64,000 nt of DNA, taken from NCBI GenBank assembly GCA_964537035.1, contig CAZIAK010000027.1, positions 5,756-69,755 of the forward strand, given 5' to 3'. Origin of the DNA: CAZIAK01 sp964537035 (lineage in GTDB: Bacteria; Planctomycetota; B15-G4). The translations under genes and the position numbers were made by a program. The notes below the pieces were generated by a model, which did not search any database, was not told the DNA's origin, and saw nothing but the letters and a program-made list of their open reading frames with translations. The stretch's first letter is position 1, and each line of letters opens with the position of its first letter. Below, in pieces: positions 33,719-40,736 of this stretch.

Positions 33719-35125
33719 CTACTGGCGGGCGCGCAGGGTGACCGACCGTCTGTTTCCGTTCACGTCCAGTTCGAGACGGACGCCTCCTGGTGTGGCCGCC
33801 ACCGCTGCGTTGTAGGCATTGAGGCTGTCGACCCGTCGGCCGTTCACAGACAGCACGATCGAGCCCGGGGCGATGCTGGCCCGAGCCGCCAGGCTCCTGG
33901 GATCGACTCCGGTGACCAGCAGGCCGTGGTCCTGCGGGAGATCGAAGCGCTCGACAAGGCTCTCGTCGACGGCTGTGAGGTACAGGCCCAGATCGTCGGG
34001 CTGGGGCAGGGTTGGCGCGGTCTGCGGCTGACCCAGCTTGCCCAGAGTGACCGGCAAGGCTCGGGCGCGGCCGTCGCGAATGACCTGCACGAGTACGTCC
34101 GAGTAGGGAGTGAGCTCAGCGACCGCGATCGAGAGCGCGCTGCTGCTGTCGATGGCATGTTCGCCCACAGCGATGATCACGTCGTTTGTGGCGAGGCCAC
34201 CATTCTCTGCGGGGCCCCCGGGGACGACTCTGGTCACCAAGGCGCCGCCGGGCTGTGGCAGACCGAACTGCTCTCTCCGTTCAGGCCGCACATCCTCGAT
34301 GTAGACACCGAGCCAGCCCCGGTCGACCGTGCCGTCTTCGATGAGCCTCTGCATGACATGAGACGCCATGGACGCCGGAATGGCGAAGCCCACGCCGGTG
34401 TAGCTGCCGGTGCGGCTGGCGATGGCGGTGTTGATGCCGACCACCTGTCCGCGCAGATCTACCAGTGGGCCGCCGCTGTTGCCAGGGTTGATCGCGGCGT
34501 CGGTCTGGATGAAGTCCTCGTACTTGGCCAGGCCCACGCGGTCGCGGCCCTTGGCGCTGACGATGCCGGCGGTGACCGTGTTGCTCAAGCCGAAGGGATT
34601 CCCTACGGCGAGCACCCAGTCGCCCACCTCGAGCTTGTCGGACCGGGCCATGACGGCGGGCATGAGCTGGTCTGCCTCGATGCGCAGCACGGCCAGATCG
34701 GTCTGCGCGTCGACGCCGACCACCACGGCACGATGGCCGATGCCGTCGGCCAGGCGGACGGTGATCCGGTCAGCTCCATTGATGACGTGATTGTTGGTGA
34801 GCACCAGGCCGTCGGCGCTCACGATCACGCCGGAGCCCTGGGACTGCCCCTGAGGCATCGGGGCGTTGTCCGGCCCGCCGAAGAGATCGAAGAGACCTCC
34901 CGGTGTGCTCTGCCGCGCCCTGGTCGCGGGGATGGTGGCGCTGATGTTGACCACCGAAGGCGAGACCGCCTGCACCACCTCGCGGAAGTTGGGTAGGCCG
35001 ACCGCGAGGGCGGGGTTGTCGTCCGCCGGGGTGACTCTGCCTTGAACGGGGCTCACGGGGACGACGGTCATGCCTAGGGAGAGCAGGACCACGGCCAGGG
35101 GAGACATGAACGATGAATGAGACAT
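33719..35125 (-). CDS. DegP/HtrA-type serine protease with two PDZ domains
   Basis: A 468-residue exported protease (signal LAVVLLSLGMTVVPVSPVQG). The trypsin-like triad is His113 (LTNNHVING), Asp143 (QTDLAVLRIE) and Ser217 (INPGNSGGPL), all intact. A Gly/Gln-rich loop before the His resembles the LA loop of DegP. Two PDZ domains follow, the first around RGWLGVYIEDVRPE and GPAENGGLATNDVIIAVG, the second around LGLYLTAVDESLVERFDLP and AARASIAPGSIVLSVNG. It should degrade or refold misfolded envelope proteins. ATG 35125 has AGGA some 12 bases upstream; an internal ATG lies 18 bases later. It stands alone, convergent with the previous gene. Confidence 0.9.
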   Translation of the reverse strand: MSHSSFMSPLAVVLLSLGMTVVPVSPVQGRVTPADDNPALAVGLPNFREVVQAVSPSVVNISATIPATRARQSTPGGLFDLFGGPDNAPMPQGQSQGSGVIVSADGLVLTNNHVINGADRITVRLADGIGHRAVVVGVDAQTDLAVLRIEADQLMPAVMARSDKLEVGDWVLAVGNPFGLSNTVTAGIVSAKGRDRVGLAKYEDFIQTDAAINPGNSGGPLVDLRGQVVGINTAIASRTGSYTGVGFAIPASMASHVMQRLIEDGTVDRGWLGVYIEDVRPERREQFGLPQPGGALVTRVVPGGPAENGGLATNDVIIAVGEHAIDSSSALSIAVAELTPYSDVLVQVIRDGRARALPVTLGKLGQPQTAPTLPQPDDLGLYLTAVDESLVERFDLPQDHGLLVTGVDPRSLAARASIAPGSIVLSVNGRRVDSLNAYNAAVAATPGGVRLELDVNGNRRSVTLRARQ

Positions 35126-35362
35126 GGGCTTCAGGTCCTGGCGGGGAGCGAGGCGTCAGTATGTCGATTGCAGTGCCATAGCAGGGCCGGGCGTGGCTGG
35201 CATGGTCGCTTCTCGGTCCGCGCCGCCGGGCCACGTCACTGCCTACGTCGCCAGCTGACCACGCTGTTGGGGCGTTTTGGTGACCTGGGCGCGTGAGGAC
35301 CGTTGTTCTTGGCCTGGGGGTCAGGTCTGTATCATCGGCGCCCCCGGCCAGAGGAGCAGGTC

Positions 35363-35905
35363 TTGTCAGAGAGTAGCGCCATCCAGGTTCTTGAAGTGGG
35401 CTGTGGCACGTCCAAGCCCGAGGGAGCGGTGGGCATGGACCGCCTGGCGCTTCCCGGCGTCGATGTGGTCCATAACATCGAACAATGCCCCTGGCCCCTC
35501 GAAGAGAGCCGTTTCGACGAGGTGCGCTGCATGCACGTGCTCGAGCACGTCGACGACATCTGCTCCGTGATGGACGAGCTGCACCGGGTCACCAAACCTG
35601 GAGGTCGGGTGCACATCATCGTGCCCTACTTCGCGCGCTACTCGGCCTTCAAGGACCCCACGCACCGACGCTTCTGCACCTTTGAATCGTTCAACTACTT
35701 CGTCGAAGGGACGGGCGAACGGGATCGGACCTACTCGGCCAACGCCTTCCGCTATGAAGTCCACAAGCTGAACTTTCGCAAGGGCCTGCGGGGCAAGCTG
35801 GGCACCTGGCTGTGGCGCAAGAGTTCGCGGAACTACGAGCGGCGGTGGGCTCGGACGTTTCCTGCCAGAACACTTGAGATAGAGCTGGTGCCGCTCAAGG
35901 GGTGA
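35363..35905 (+). CDS. SAM-dependent methyltransferase-like protein
   Basis: 180 residues from a TTG start at 35363 preceded by GAGGAG at 10 bases. The SAM-binding glycine motif is VLEVGCGTSKPEGAVGMD, then CPWPLEESRFDEVRCMHVLEHVDD (motif with the typical HVLEHV), and LHRVTKPGGRVHIIVPYF. This is the class I methyltransferase pattern of the type 11 family, often found in surface-polysaccharide gene sets. After the core the chain is basic and Arg-rich (RKGLRGKLGTWLWRKSSRNYERRW). An in-frame ATG-less extension to 35303 has no conserved sequence. Substrate is unknown. Confidence 0.78.
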   Translation: MSESSAIQVLEVGCGTSKPEGAVGMDRLALPGVDVVHNIEQCPWPLEESRFDEVRCMHVLEHVDDICSVMDELHRVTKPGGRVHIIVPYFARYSAFKDPTHRRFCTFESFNYFVEGTGERDRTYSANAFRYEVHKLNFRKGLRGKLGTWLWRKSSRNYERRWARTFPARTLEIELVPLKG

Positions 35906-35931
35906 GGCTTTGGAGATTTGACGGTGGTGGA

Positions 35932-36040
35932 GGGTTTGTTTGCTGCCCTTGATGGCCGTGCTCAGACAGTCCTCGGGAGCGGCGCTGCGCACCGCGCCCT
36001 GCGGAACTGCGCGCGGCCATCAAGGGCAGCAAACAAACCC
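35932..36040 (+). repeat. long hairpin element 1 with conserved core
   Basis: The arms at 35932-35958 and 36014-36040 are perfect 27-bp inverted copies, starting GGGTTTGTTTGCTGCCC and ending ACAAACCC. The 55-base interior contains GACAGTCCTCGG (35965-35976), CGGCGCTGCGC (35980-35990) and CCTGCGGAACT (35998-36008), and can itself fold. The same three blocks occur inside hairpin element 2 on the opposite strand, while the arms differ completely. Confidence 0.8.
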
Positions 36041-36190
36041 GCGAACATCGTGGAGAGTCGGCGTTGCCTTGGGTCGTGGCGAGTCAAGAGGAGGGGCAGG
36101 GCGAGTCGGGCTTTGGGGGTAGTGGGGGGCTGCTAGCGCGCGGCTCACGCTTTGGCGGCGTAGAACTCCCGCGGTCGTTGCCAAAGCACC

Positions 36191-36304
36191 GCACTGCGAA
36201 CTGCAGTGGCGGTTTGCAGTTTGCCAACGCACTGCGAACTGCAGCAGCGGTTTGCAGCTTGCCTATGCACTATGAACAGCGGTGGCAGTTTGCAGTTTGC
36301 CAAT
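36191..36304 (+). repeat. three tandem 38-bp repeats
   Basis: Units 36191-36228, 36229-36266 and 36267-36304 are each exactly 38 bases and align from GCACTGCGAACTGCAG to TTTGCAGTTTGCCAA. Units 1 and 2 are the closest; unit 3 is more diverged. A partial unit (GCACTG) follows and a TTGCCAAAGCACC fragment precedes. The unit length is not a multiple of three. Confidence 0.8.
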
Positions 36305-36439
36305 GCACTGACGTGGTGGGGCGACGCCGATTCCGTCGCCGACATCTCACATTGCCACGAGGCCCGTAGCCCGCTCTTCGGCGCGAGAGTCAGCGCATCG
36401 CTTTCGCGCCGGCTCCGCCGTTCCCCCGCAGGTGCCGAC

Positions 36440-36550
36440 GGGGTGTGTGTGGGGGCCCTCTCTCCAGGCGAGTTCCGCAGGAGTCGGCGCGCGCAGCGCC
36501 GACTCCGAGGACTGTCCGAGCAGGGACGAGAGGACCCCCACACACACCCC
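36440..36550 (-). repeat. long hairpin element 2 with conserved core
   Basis: GGGGTGTGTGTGGGGG (36440-36455) pairs perfectly with 36535-36550, continued after one mismatch by a 6-bp stem (CCTCTC/GAGAGG). The centre is a perfect 11-bp hairpin, GGAGTCGGCGC with loop GCGCA (36480-36506). On the minus strand the interior carries the same GACAGTCCTCGG, CGGCGCTGCGC and CCTGCGGAACT blocks as element 1. Confidence 0.8.
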
Positions 36551-36605
36551 TCCACCAGCATCAAAACGCCGCAAGCAGTTGCTGTTCAGCAATCCCCCAA
36601 CCCCC

Positions 36606-38219
36606 TCAACGCACCACCCGAAGCACCGGATAATCCCCCCCTGGCAAGGCCGAATCGCCCAACAGGATCGGCGCCAAGGCATCCTCGGCCTCCGGTTCGA
36701 GCAGGTGCATGGCCAGGGTCGCCAGGGGTTGGGTCATGGGCACGAGCCAGTCGCTGGGTGCGGGCTCGTAATCTTCTCGTGTGGGCGTGGCGGCGATGTC
36801 AGGTGTGGCGTGTCCCAGGTAGGCGTTGCCGCTTTCGGGAGCGGCGTCGATGACGTAGCGCTCGATGGTGAGGGGCGCTGCCAGGCCTTCGCTGTCGGCG
36901 ACCGTGGTGACCTCGATGCCGTGGCGGCGCAGCAGGTTCACCAAGGCGTCCAGGCCTGCTGGGATCAGATAGGCCACGGGGCGGGTGACGAACGCCACGG
37001 GCTCGAAGTGGTCGAAGTGTTCGACCGTGTAGTCCCGGGGCTCGTTGGTGGGCACGGTGCGGCCCTCGTCGTCGGTCTCTTCGACCCAGCCGAGCAGGGT
37101 GGCGGGCTCTGGGGCGGCGGCGATGGCGTGGCGGATGCCCACCTGGTCAGGGTGACCCGCGGCTGCGGCCTGGCCGAGGGCGATGGTCTGCTCCCGCCCT
37201 TGGTCGTAGGCGTTGCGCACGGCGGCAGCGTTGTGGGCCGTCCAGGTCAGGCACTCGCGCACGAACTCGAGGGTGGCCACGACCCGTTCCTTGAACGTGA
37301 TGTGGCTGTAGGCCTCGGAGAGAATGGACAGCTGCCCGCGCAGGCCGTGGTACTGGGCGCCGAAGCGCGGCAGAGAAGAGTAGGTGGCCCAGCGCGTGTG
37401 GTCCTGCTCGAAGTTGCCGTAAGCGAAGGTGTCCAGGCCCGTGCGTTCGCTGAGACTGCGGGTCACGTCTGGCAGCAGGCGATCGCGCACCAGAGCGAGC
37501 GGCGCAGTGGGCCCCGCAGGATTGAGCGGCGGCGACCAGGTCAGGGCGTAGCGATGGTGGCTGCCGTTGGTGGTGTGCAGGTCCATCACCAGCTGAGGCT
37601 CCCAGGTGTGAAGAAAGCGCACCATGGCCGAGACTTCAGGGCTCTCGAGCTTCATGTAGTCCCGGTTGAGGTCCAGGCCCATGGCGTTGGGACGAATGCC
37701 CATGGTCTCGGGCCCGATCTGGCCGGGGCGGTTGTCCGGGGCCATGCGTTCGTTGCCGTCGCCGTTGAAGATCGGCGCAAACACGATCACCAGGCGCTGC
37801 AACAAGGCTGCGTTCTCGGGGCGTGTCGGCGCGGACAACAGCTCTCTGGCCAGCATCAACGTCGCCGCCTTGCCGCACACCTCACCGGCGTGGATGTTGG
37901 CGAAGACGAGGCACAGCACCCGGCCCTCCGCCACCGCCGCCTGGGCCGCCGGGGCGTCAGCGACCGGCGGATCGGCCACGATCAGCAGGGGGATCTCCCG
38001 GCCTTCGCTGGTGCGCCCCATCTCCGCGCGCGTGGCCAGGGGTGAGCTGGCCGCCAGGCTGTCCACAAGATCGATCACATCTTGATGACTTGCGGTGAAG
38101 CGGTAATTGCTGGCTTCGGCGACGGTCAACAAGGCGCCAAGAGGCTGTGGGCTGGCTTCATCTGGGGCTTGTGGGGACACGAGAAGGAGCACCGAGAGCA
38201 AGGTCGTGAGCGTGGACAT
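36606..38219 (-). CDS. secreted M14-family zinc carboxypeptidase
   Basis: 537 residues from ATG 38219, with signal peptide STLTTLLSVLLLVSPQAP. Zinc ligands are His110 and Glu113 (NIHAGEVCGKA) and His215 (VMDLHTTNGSHH). The substrate-binding region GLDLNRDYMKLESPE corresponds to the N-R motif of the M14 fold, and LSILSEAYSHITFKERV is near the position of the catalytic Glu, whose exact residue I do not assign. The C-terminal 150 residues form an extra domain. It should trim C-terminal residues from peptides outside the cytoplasm; some relatives process cell-wall peptides. The start is divergent from the tail-specific protease gene, about 200 bases apart. Confidence 0.85.
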   Translation of the reverse strand: MSTLTTLLSVLLLVSPQAPDEASPQPLGALLTVAEASNYRFTASHQDVIDLVDSLAASSPLATRAEMGRTSEGREIPLLIVADPPVADAPAAQAAVAEGRVLCLVFANIHAGEVCGKAATLMLARELLSAPTRPENAALLQRLVIVFAPIFNGDGNERMAPDNRPGQIGPETMGIRPNAMGLDLNRDYMKLESPEVSAMVRFLHTWEPQLVMDLHTTNGSHHRYALTWSPPLNPAGPTAPLALVRDRLLPDVTRSLSERTGLDTFAYGNFEQDHTRWATYSSLPRFGAQYHGLRGQLSILSEAYSHITFKERVVATLEFVRECLTWTAHNAAAVRNAYDQGREQTIALGQAAAAGHPDQVGIRHAIAAAPEPATLLGWVEETDDEGRTVPTNEPRDYTVEHFDHFEPVAFVTRPVAYLIPAGLDALVNLLRRHGIEVTTVADSEGLAAPLTIERYVIDAAPESGNAYLGHATPDIAATPTREDYEPAPSDWLVPMTQPLATLAMHLLEPEAEDALAPILLGDSALPGGDYPVLRVVR

Positions 38220-38423
38220 GGTCGGCCAATCTACCAACCAGCTCGTGTGTTGGCCGTGACGAGTGGTGGCGCTGGCGCTAGAGAGAGGCGGTTCGGCAAT
38301 CTCACAGCGCCGGAGTCTGTGCGTAGGAACAGCTCTCCCATACCGGTACGCAGGTTCGGGCCCTTCCCGCCCGATACACTGTGGACACCCTTTGACGCTG
38401 CCATCCTCCTTGAGTGAGTGTCC

Positions 38424-40541
38424 ATGAGCACCTCCCCTGACCGAGCCCTGAGCTCGTTGCCCCACAAGCTGCTGCTCTCCCTGGCCCTGGCCGTGATCGT
38501 CGCCGGGCCCGCGTGGGCGGCCCCTGTCACGGAAGACAGCGAGCTGCTGGTGGCCACGGCGGGCCAGTCGGACATCACCGACATGATCGTCGAGCGACTG
38601 TCCAAGGCTCACTACGTGCAGGGCATTGATCTCGACGACGACTTCTCCAGCTCGATGTTCGATCGCTACATCACCTGGCTGGACCCTTCCCGCCTGTTCT
38701 TGTTGGAAGAGGACCTGGCTGAGTTCGAGATCTACCGGGAGCGGCTCGACAACGCTCTGCTCAAGGGCGACCTGAGCCCGGCCTACGCGATCTTCAATCG
38801 ATTGCAGGACCGGCGGCGCGAGCGGATGGAATTCCTGATCTCTTCCATCGAAAACAGCATCGAGACCTTGCGCTTCGACGAGGGGGATTCCATCGAACTG
38901 GATCGCACCGAGGCGCCCTGGCCAAAGTCACGGGCAGAGGCCGATGCGCTCTGGCTCAAGCGCTTCAAGAACGAGGTGCTGTCGCTGCGCCTGGCTGGCC
39001 AAGAGGTCGAAGAGATCAGCGAGGTACTGCTGCGCCGCTACAAGAACCAGCTACGGCGCATCGAGCAGGCTACAGGTGACGACGTGTTTCGCATCTTCGT
39101 CAACGTCCTGGCCCACAGTTACGATCCGCACACCGAGTACTATCCGCCGCTCGATGCAGAGAACTTCGACATCACCATGAAGCTCTCCTTCGAGGGCATC
39201 GGCGCGCTGCTCGGGACAGACGGGGAGTACTGCCAGGTCGAGCGCATCATCCCCGGAGGTCCCGCAGAGGACAACGGCGTGCTCATGGCCAGCGATCGCA
39301 TCGTCGCCGTGGGACAGGACGAGAACGGCGAGATGGTCGACGTGGTGGGCTGGCGCAACGATGAGATCGTCGAGCTGATCCGGGGCCCGAAGGACACCAC
39401 CGTGCGGCTGATGATTCTCGGCGCCAACCAGTCTGAGATCTCCTCCGCAAAGGAGCTGGCCCTGGTGCGGGACAAGGTCAAGCTCGAGTCCCAGGCTGCG
39501 CGGTCGAAGACGATCGAGATCGATGAGGCGGGGGAGAGCTTCAAGATCGGCGTCATCGAGCTGCCCGCTTTCTACATGGACTTCGAAGCCGCCAGGAGCG
39601 GTGACCCCAACTTCAAGAGCGCCACCCGAGACGTGGCCAAGCTCGTGGCCGAGCTGCACCAGCAGGGCGTGGACGGCCTGATCATGGATCTTCGCAACAA
39701 CGGCGGCGGCTCACTGATCGAGGCGCAAGAGCTCACCAGCATGTTCGTGGGCGCCACCCCCGTGGTGCAGATCCGGGGCGCCGACGACAACGTCGACGTG
39801 GTGCGTTCCAGTGCTCTGGCGCCGTACTACACGGGCCCGTTGGTGGTGCTGGTCAATCGCCTGTCGGCGTCGGCCTCCGAGATCTTCTCCGCCGCTGTGC
39901 AGGACACAGGCCGCGGCGTGGTGGTGGGCGAACGGACCTTTGGCAAGGGCACGGTGCAAGGCCTGCTGCCCCTGGGCGAGGGCCAGCTGAAGGTCACCCA
40001 GGCGAAGTTCTATCGCATCTCAGGGGGCTCGACCCAGCACAAGGGCGTGCGTCCAGACGTCAGGTTTCCGCGGACCTATGACCATGAGGAGATCGGCGAG
40101 AGCGCCCTCGAAGAAGCGCTCGAGTGGGATCGCATCCCTGGCATCGAGCATCCCAGACGCAAGAAGGTCGACAAGCTCGAAGGCTTCCTGCAGGAACAAC
40201 ACGAGAACAGGCGTGCGACGAATCCCGAGCTGGCCTACCTGATGAGCAGGATCGAGCTCTACGATGAGCTGGGCGCGGACACCACCGTGTCCCTCGACGA
40301 AGAGGTACGCAAGGCAGAGAAGGCTCTGGTCGACAGCCGCCACCTGGCCATCGAGAACATTCGCAGAGAGGCGCAGGGTGACGAGCCCTTGGAGTCGCTC
40401 GATGATTGGAAAGCGCCGGATATCGATCGGGACGTCGACGTCGACACCCTGGCCCAAGAGGCCGCGCGGGTGTTGGTGGACTTCATCCTGGAGGGCAGCA
40501 AGAAGCCGCGAGCGGATTCACTGGTGCACATCGGCGGCTGA
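38424..40541 (+). CDS. prc: carboxy-terminal (tail-specific) processing protease
   Basis: About 705 residues; GTG 38418 would add two residues. A signal/anchor segment (LLLSLALAVIVAGPAWA) is followed by the helical N-terminal domain of Prc, a PDZ domain (IGALLGTDGEYCQVERIIPG, GGPAEDNGVLMASDRIVAVG) and the S41 catalytic domain. The catalytic dyad is Ser483 in RLSASASEIF and Lys508 in RTFGKGTVQG, 25 residues apart as in Escherichia coli Tsp. The C-terminal helical region has Asp/Glu-rich blocks. Prc degrades envelope proteins with apolar C-termini and trims cell-wall enzymes. Length and domain order match the family. The 3' flank runs into an assembly gap 38 bases later. Confidence 0.93.
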   Translation: MSTSPDRALSSLPHKLLLSLALAVIVAGPAWAAPVTEDSELLVATAGQSDITDMIVERLSKAHYVQGIDLDDDFSSSMFDRYITWLDPSRLFLLEEDLAEFEIYRERLDNALLKGDLSPAYAIFNRLQDRRRERMEFLISSIENSIETLRFDEGDSIELDRTEAPWPKSRAEADALWLKRFKNEVLSLRLAGQEVEEISEVLLRRYKNQLRRIEQATGDDVFRIFVNVLAHSYDPHTEYYPPLDAENFDITMKLSFEGIGALLGTDGEYCQVERIIPGGPAEDNGVLMASDRIVAVGQDENGEMVDVVGWRNDEIVELIRGPKDTTVRLMILGANQSEISSAKELALVRDKVKLESQAARSKTIEIDEAGESFKIGVIELPAFYMDFEAARSGDPNFKSATRDVAKLVAELHQQGVDGLIMDLRNNGGGSLIEAQELTSMFVGATPVVQIRGADDNVDVVRSSALAPYYTGPLVVLVNRLSASASEIFSAAVQDTGRGVVVGERTFGKGTVQGLLPLGEGQLKVTQAKFYRISGGSTQHKGVRPDVRFPRTYDHEEIGESALEEALEWDRIPGIEHPRRKKVDKLEGFLQEQHENRRATNPELAYLMSRIELYDELGADTTVSLDEEVRKAEKALVDSRHLAIENIRREAQGDEPLESLDDWKAPDIDRDVDVDTLAQEAARVLVDFILEGSKKPRADSLVHIGG

Positions 40542-40579
40542 CTGTCGTCCCTCCTTCGTTGGCGATGTGCCGGGCGTCC

Positions 40580-40679
40580 NNNNNNNNNNNNNNNNNNNNN
40601 NNNNNNNNNNNNNNNNNNNNNNNNNNNNNNNNNNNNNNNNNNNNNNNNNNNNNNNNNNNNNNNNNNNNNNNNNNNNNNN
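40580..40679. other. assembly gap of 100 N
   Basis: Exactly 100 N between the convergent prc and fdhA genes; true size unknown. A terminator or small gene could be hidden here. Confidence 0.99.
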
Positions 40680-40736
40680 CCTCCCCGGTGGAGAGTAGGG
40701 GCGACAGTGGCCTTGATCGGTTTGTTTTTTTGACTG

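Larger units (their letters stand above)
35906..36605. other. 700-bp non-coding block of hairpins and short tandem repeats
   Basis: Between convergent genes. It holds two long hairpins of about 110 bases with a common core in opposite orientation (35932-36040 and 36440-36550), and three 38-bp direct repeats between them (36191-36304). Several frames stay open on both strands but none shows a recognisable protein or matching codon phase across the 38-bp units, so I treat it as non-coding. Confidence 0.6.

Noticed and set aside
36191..36304. CRISPR array
   Set aside because: The 38-bp units are directly adjacent with no spacers and differ from each other; no cas genes are present.
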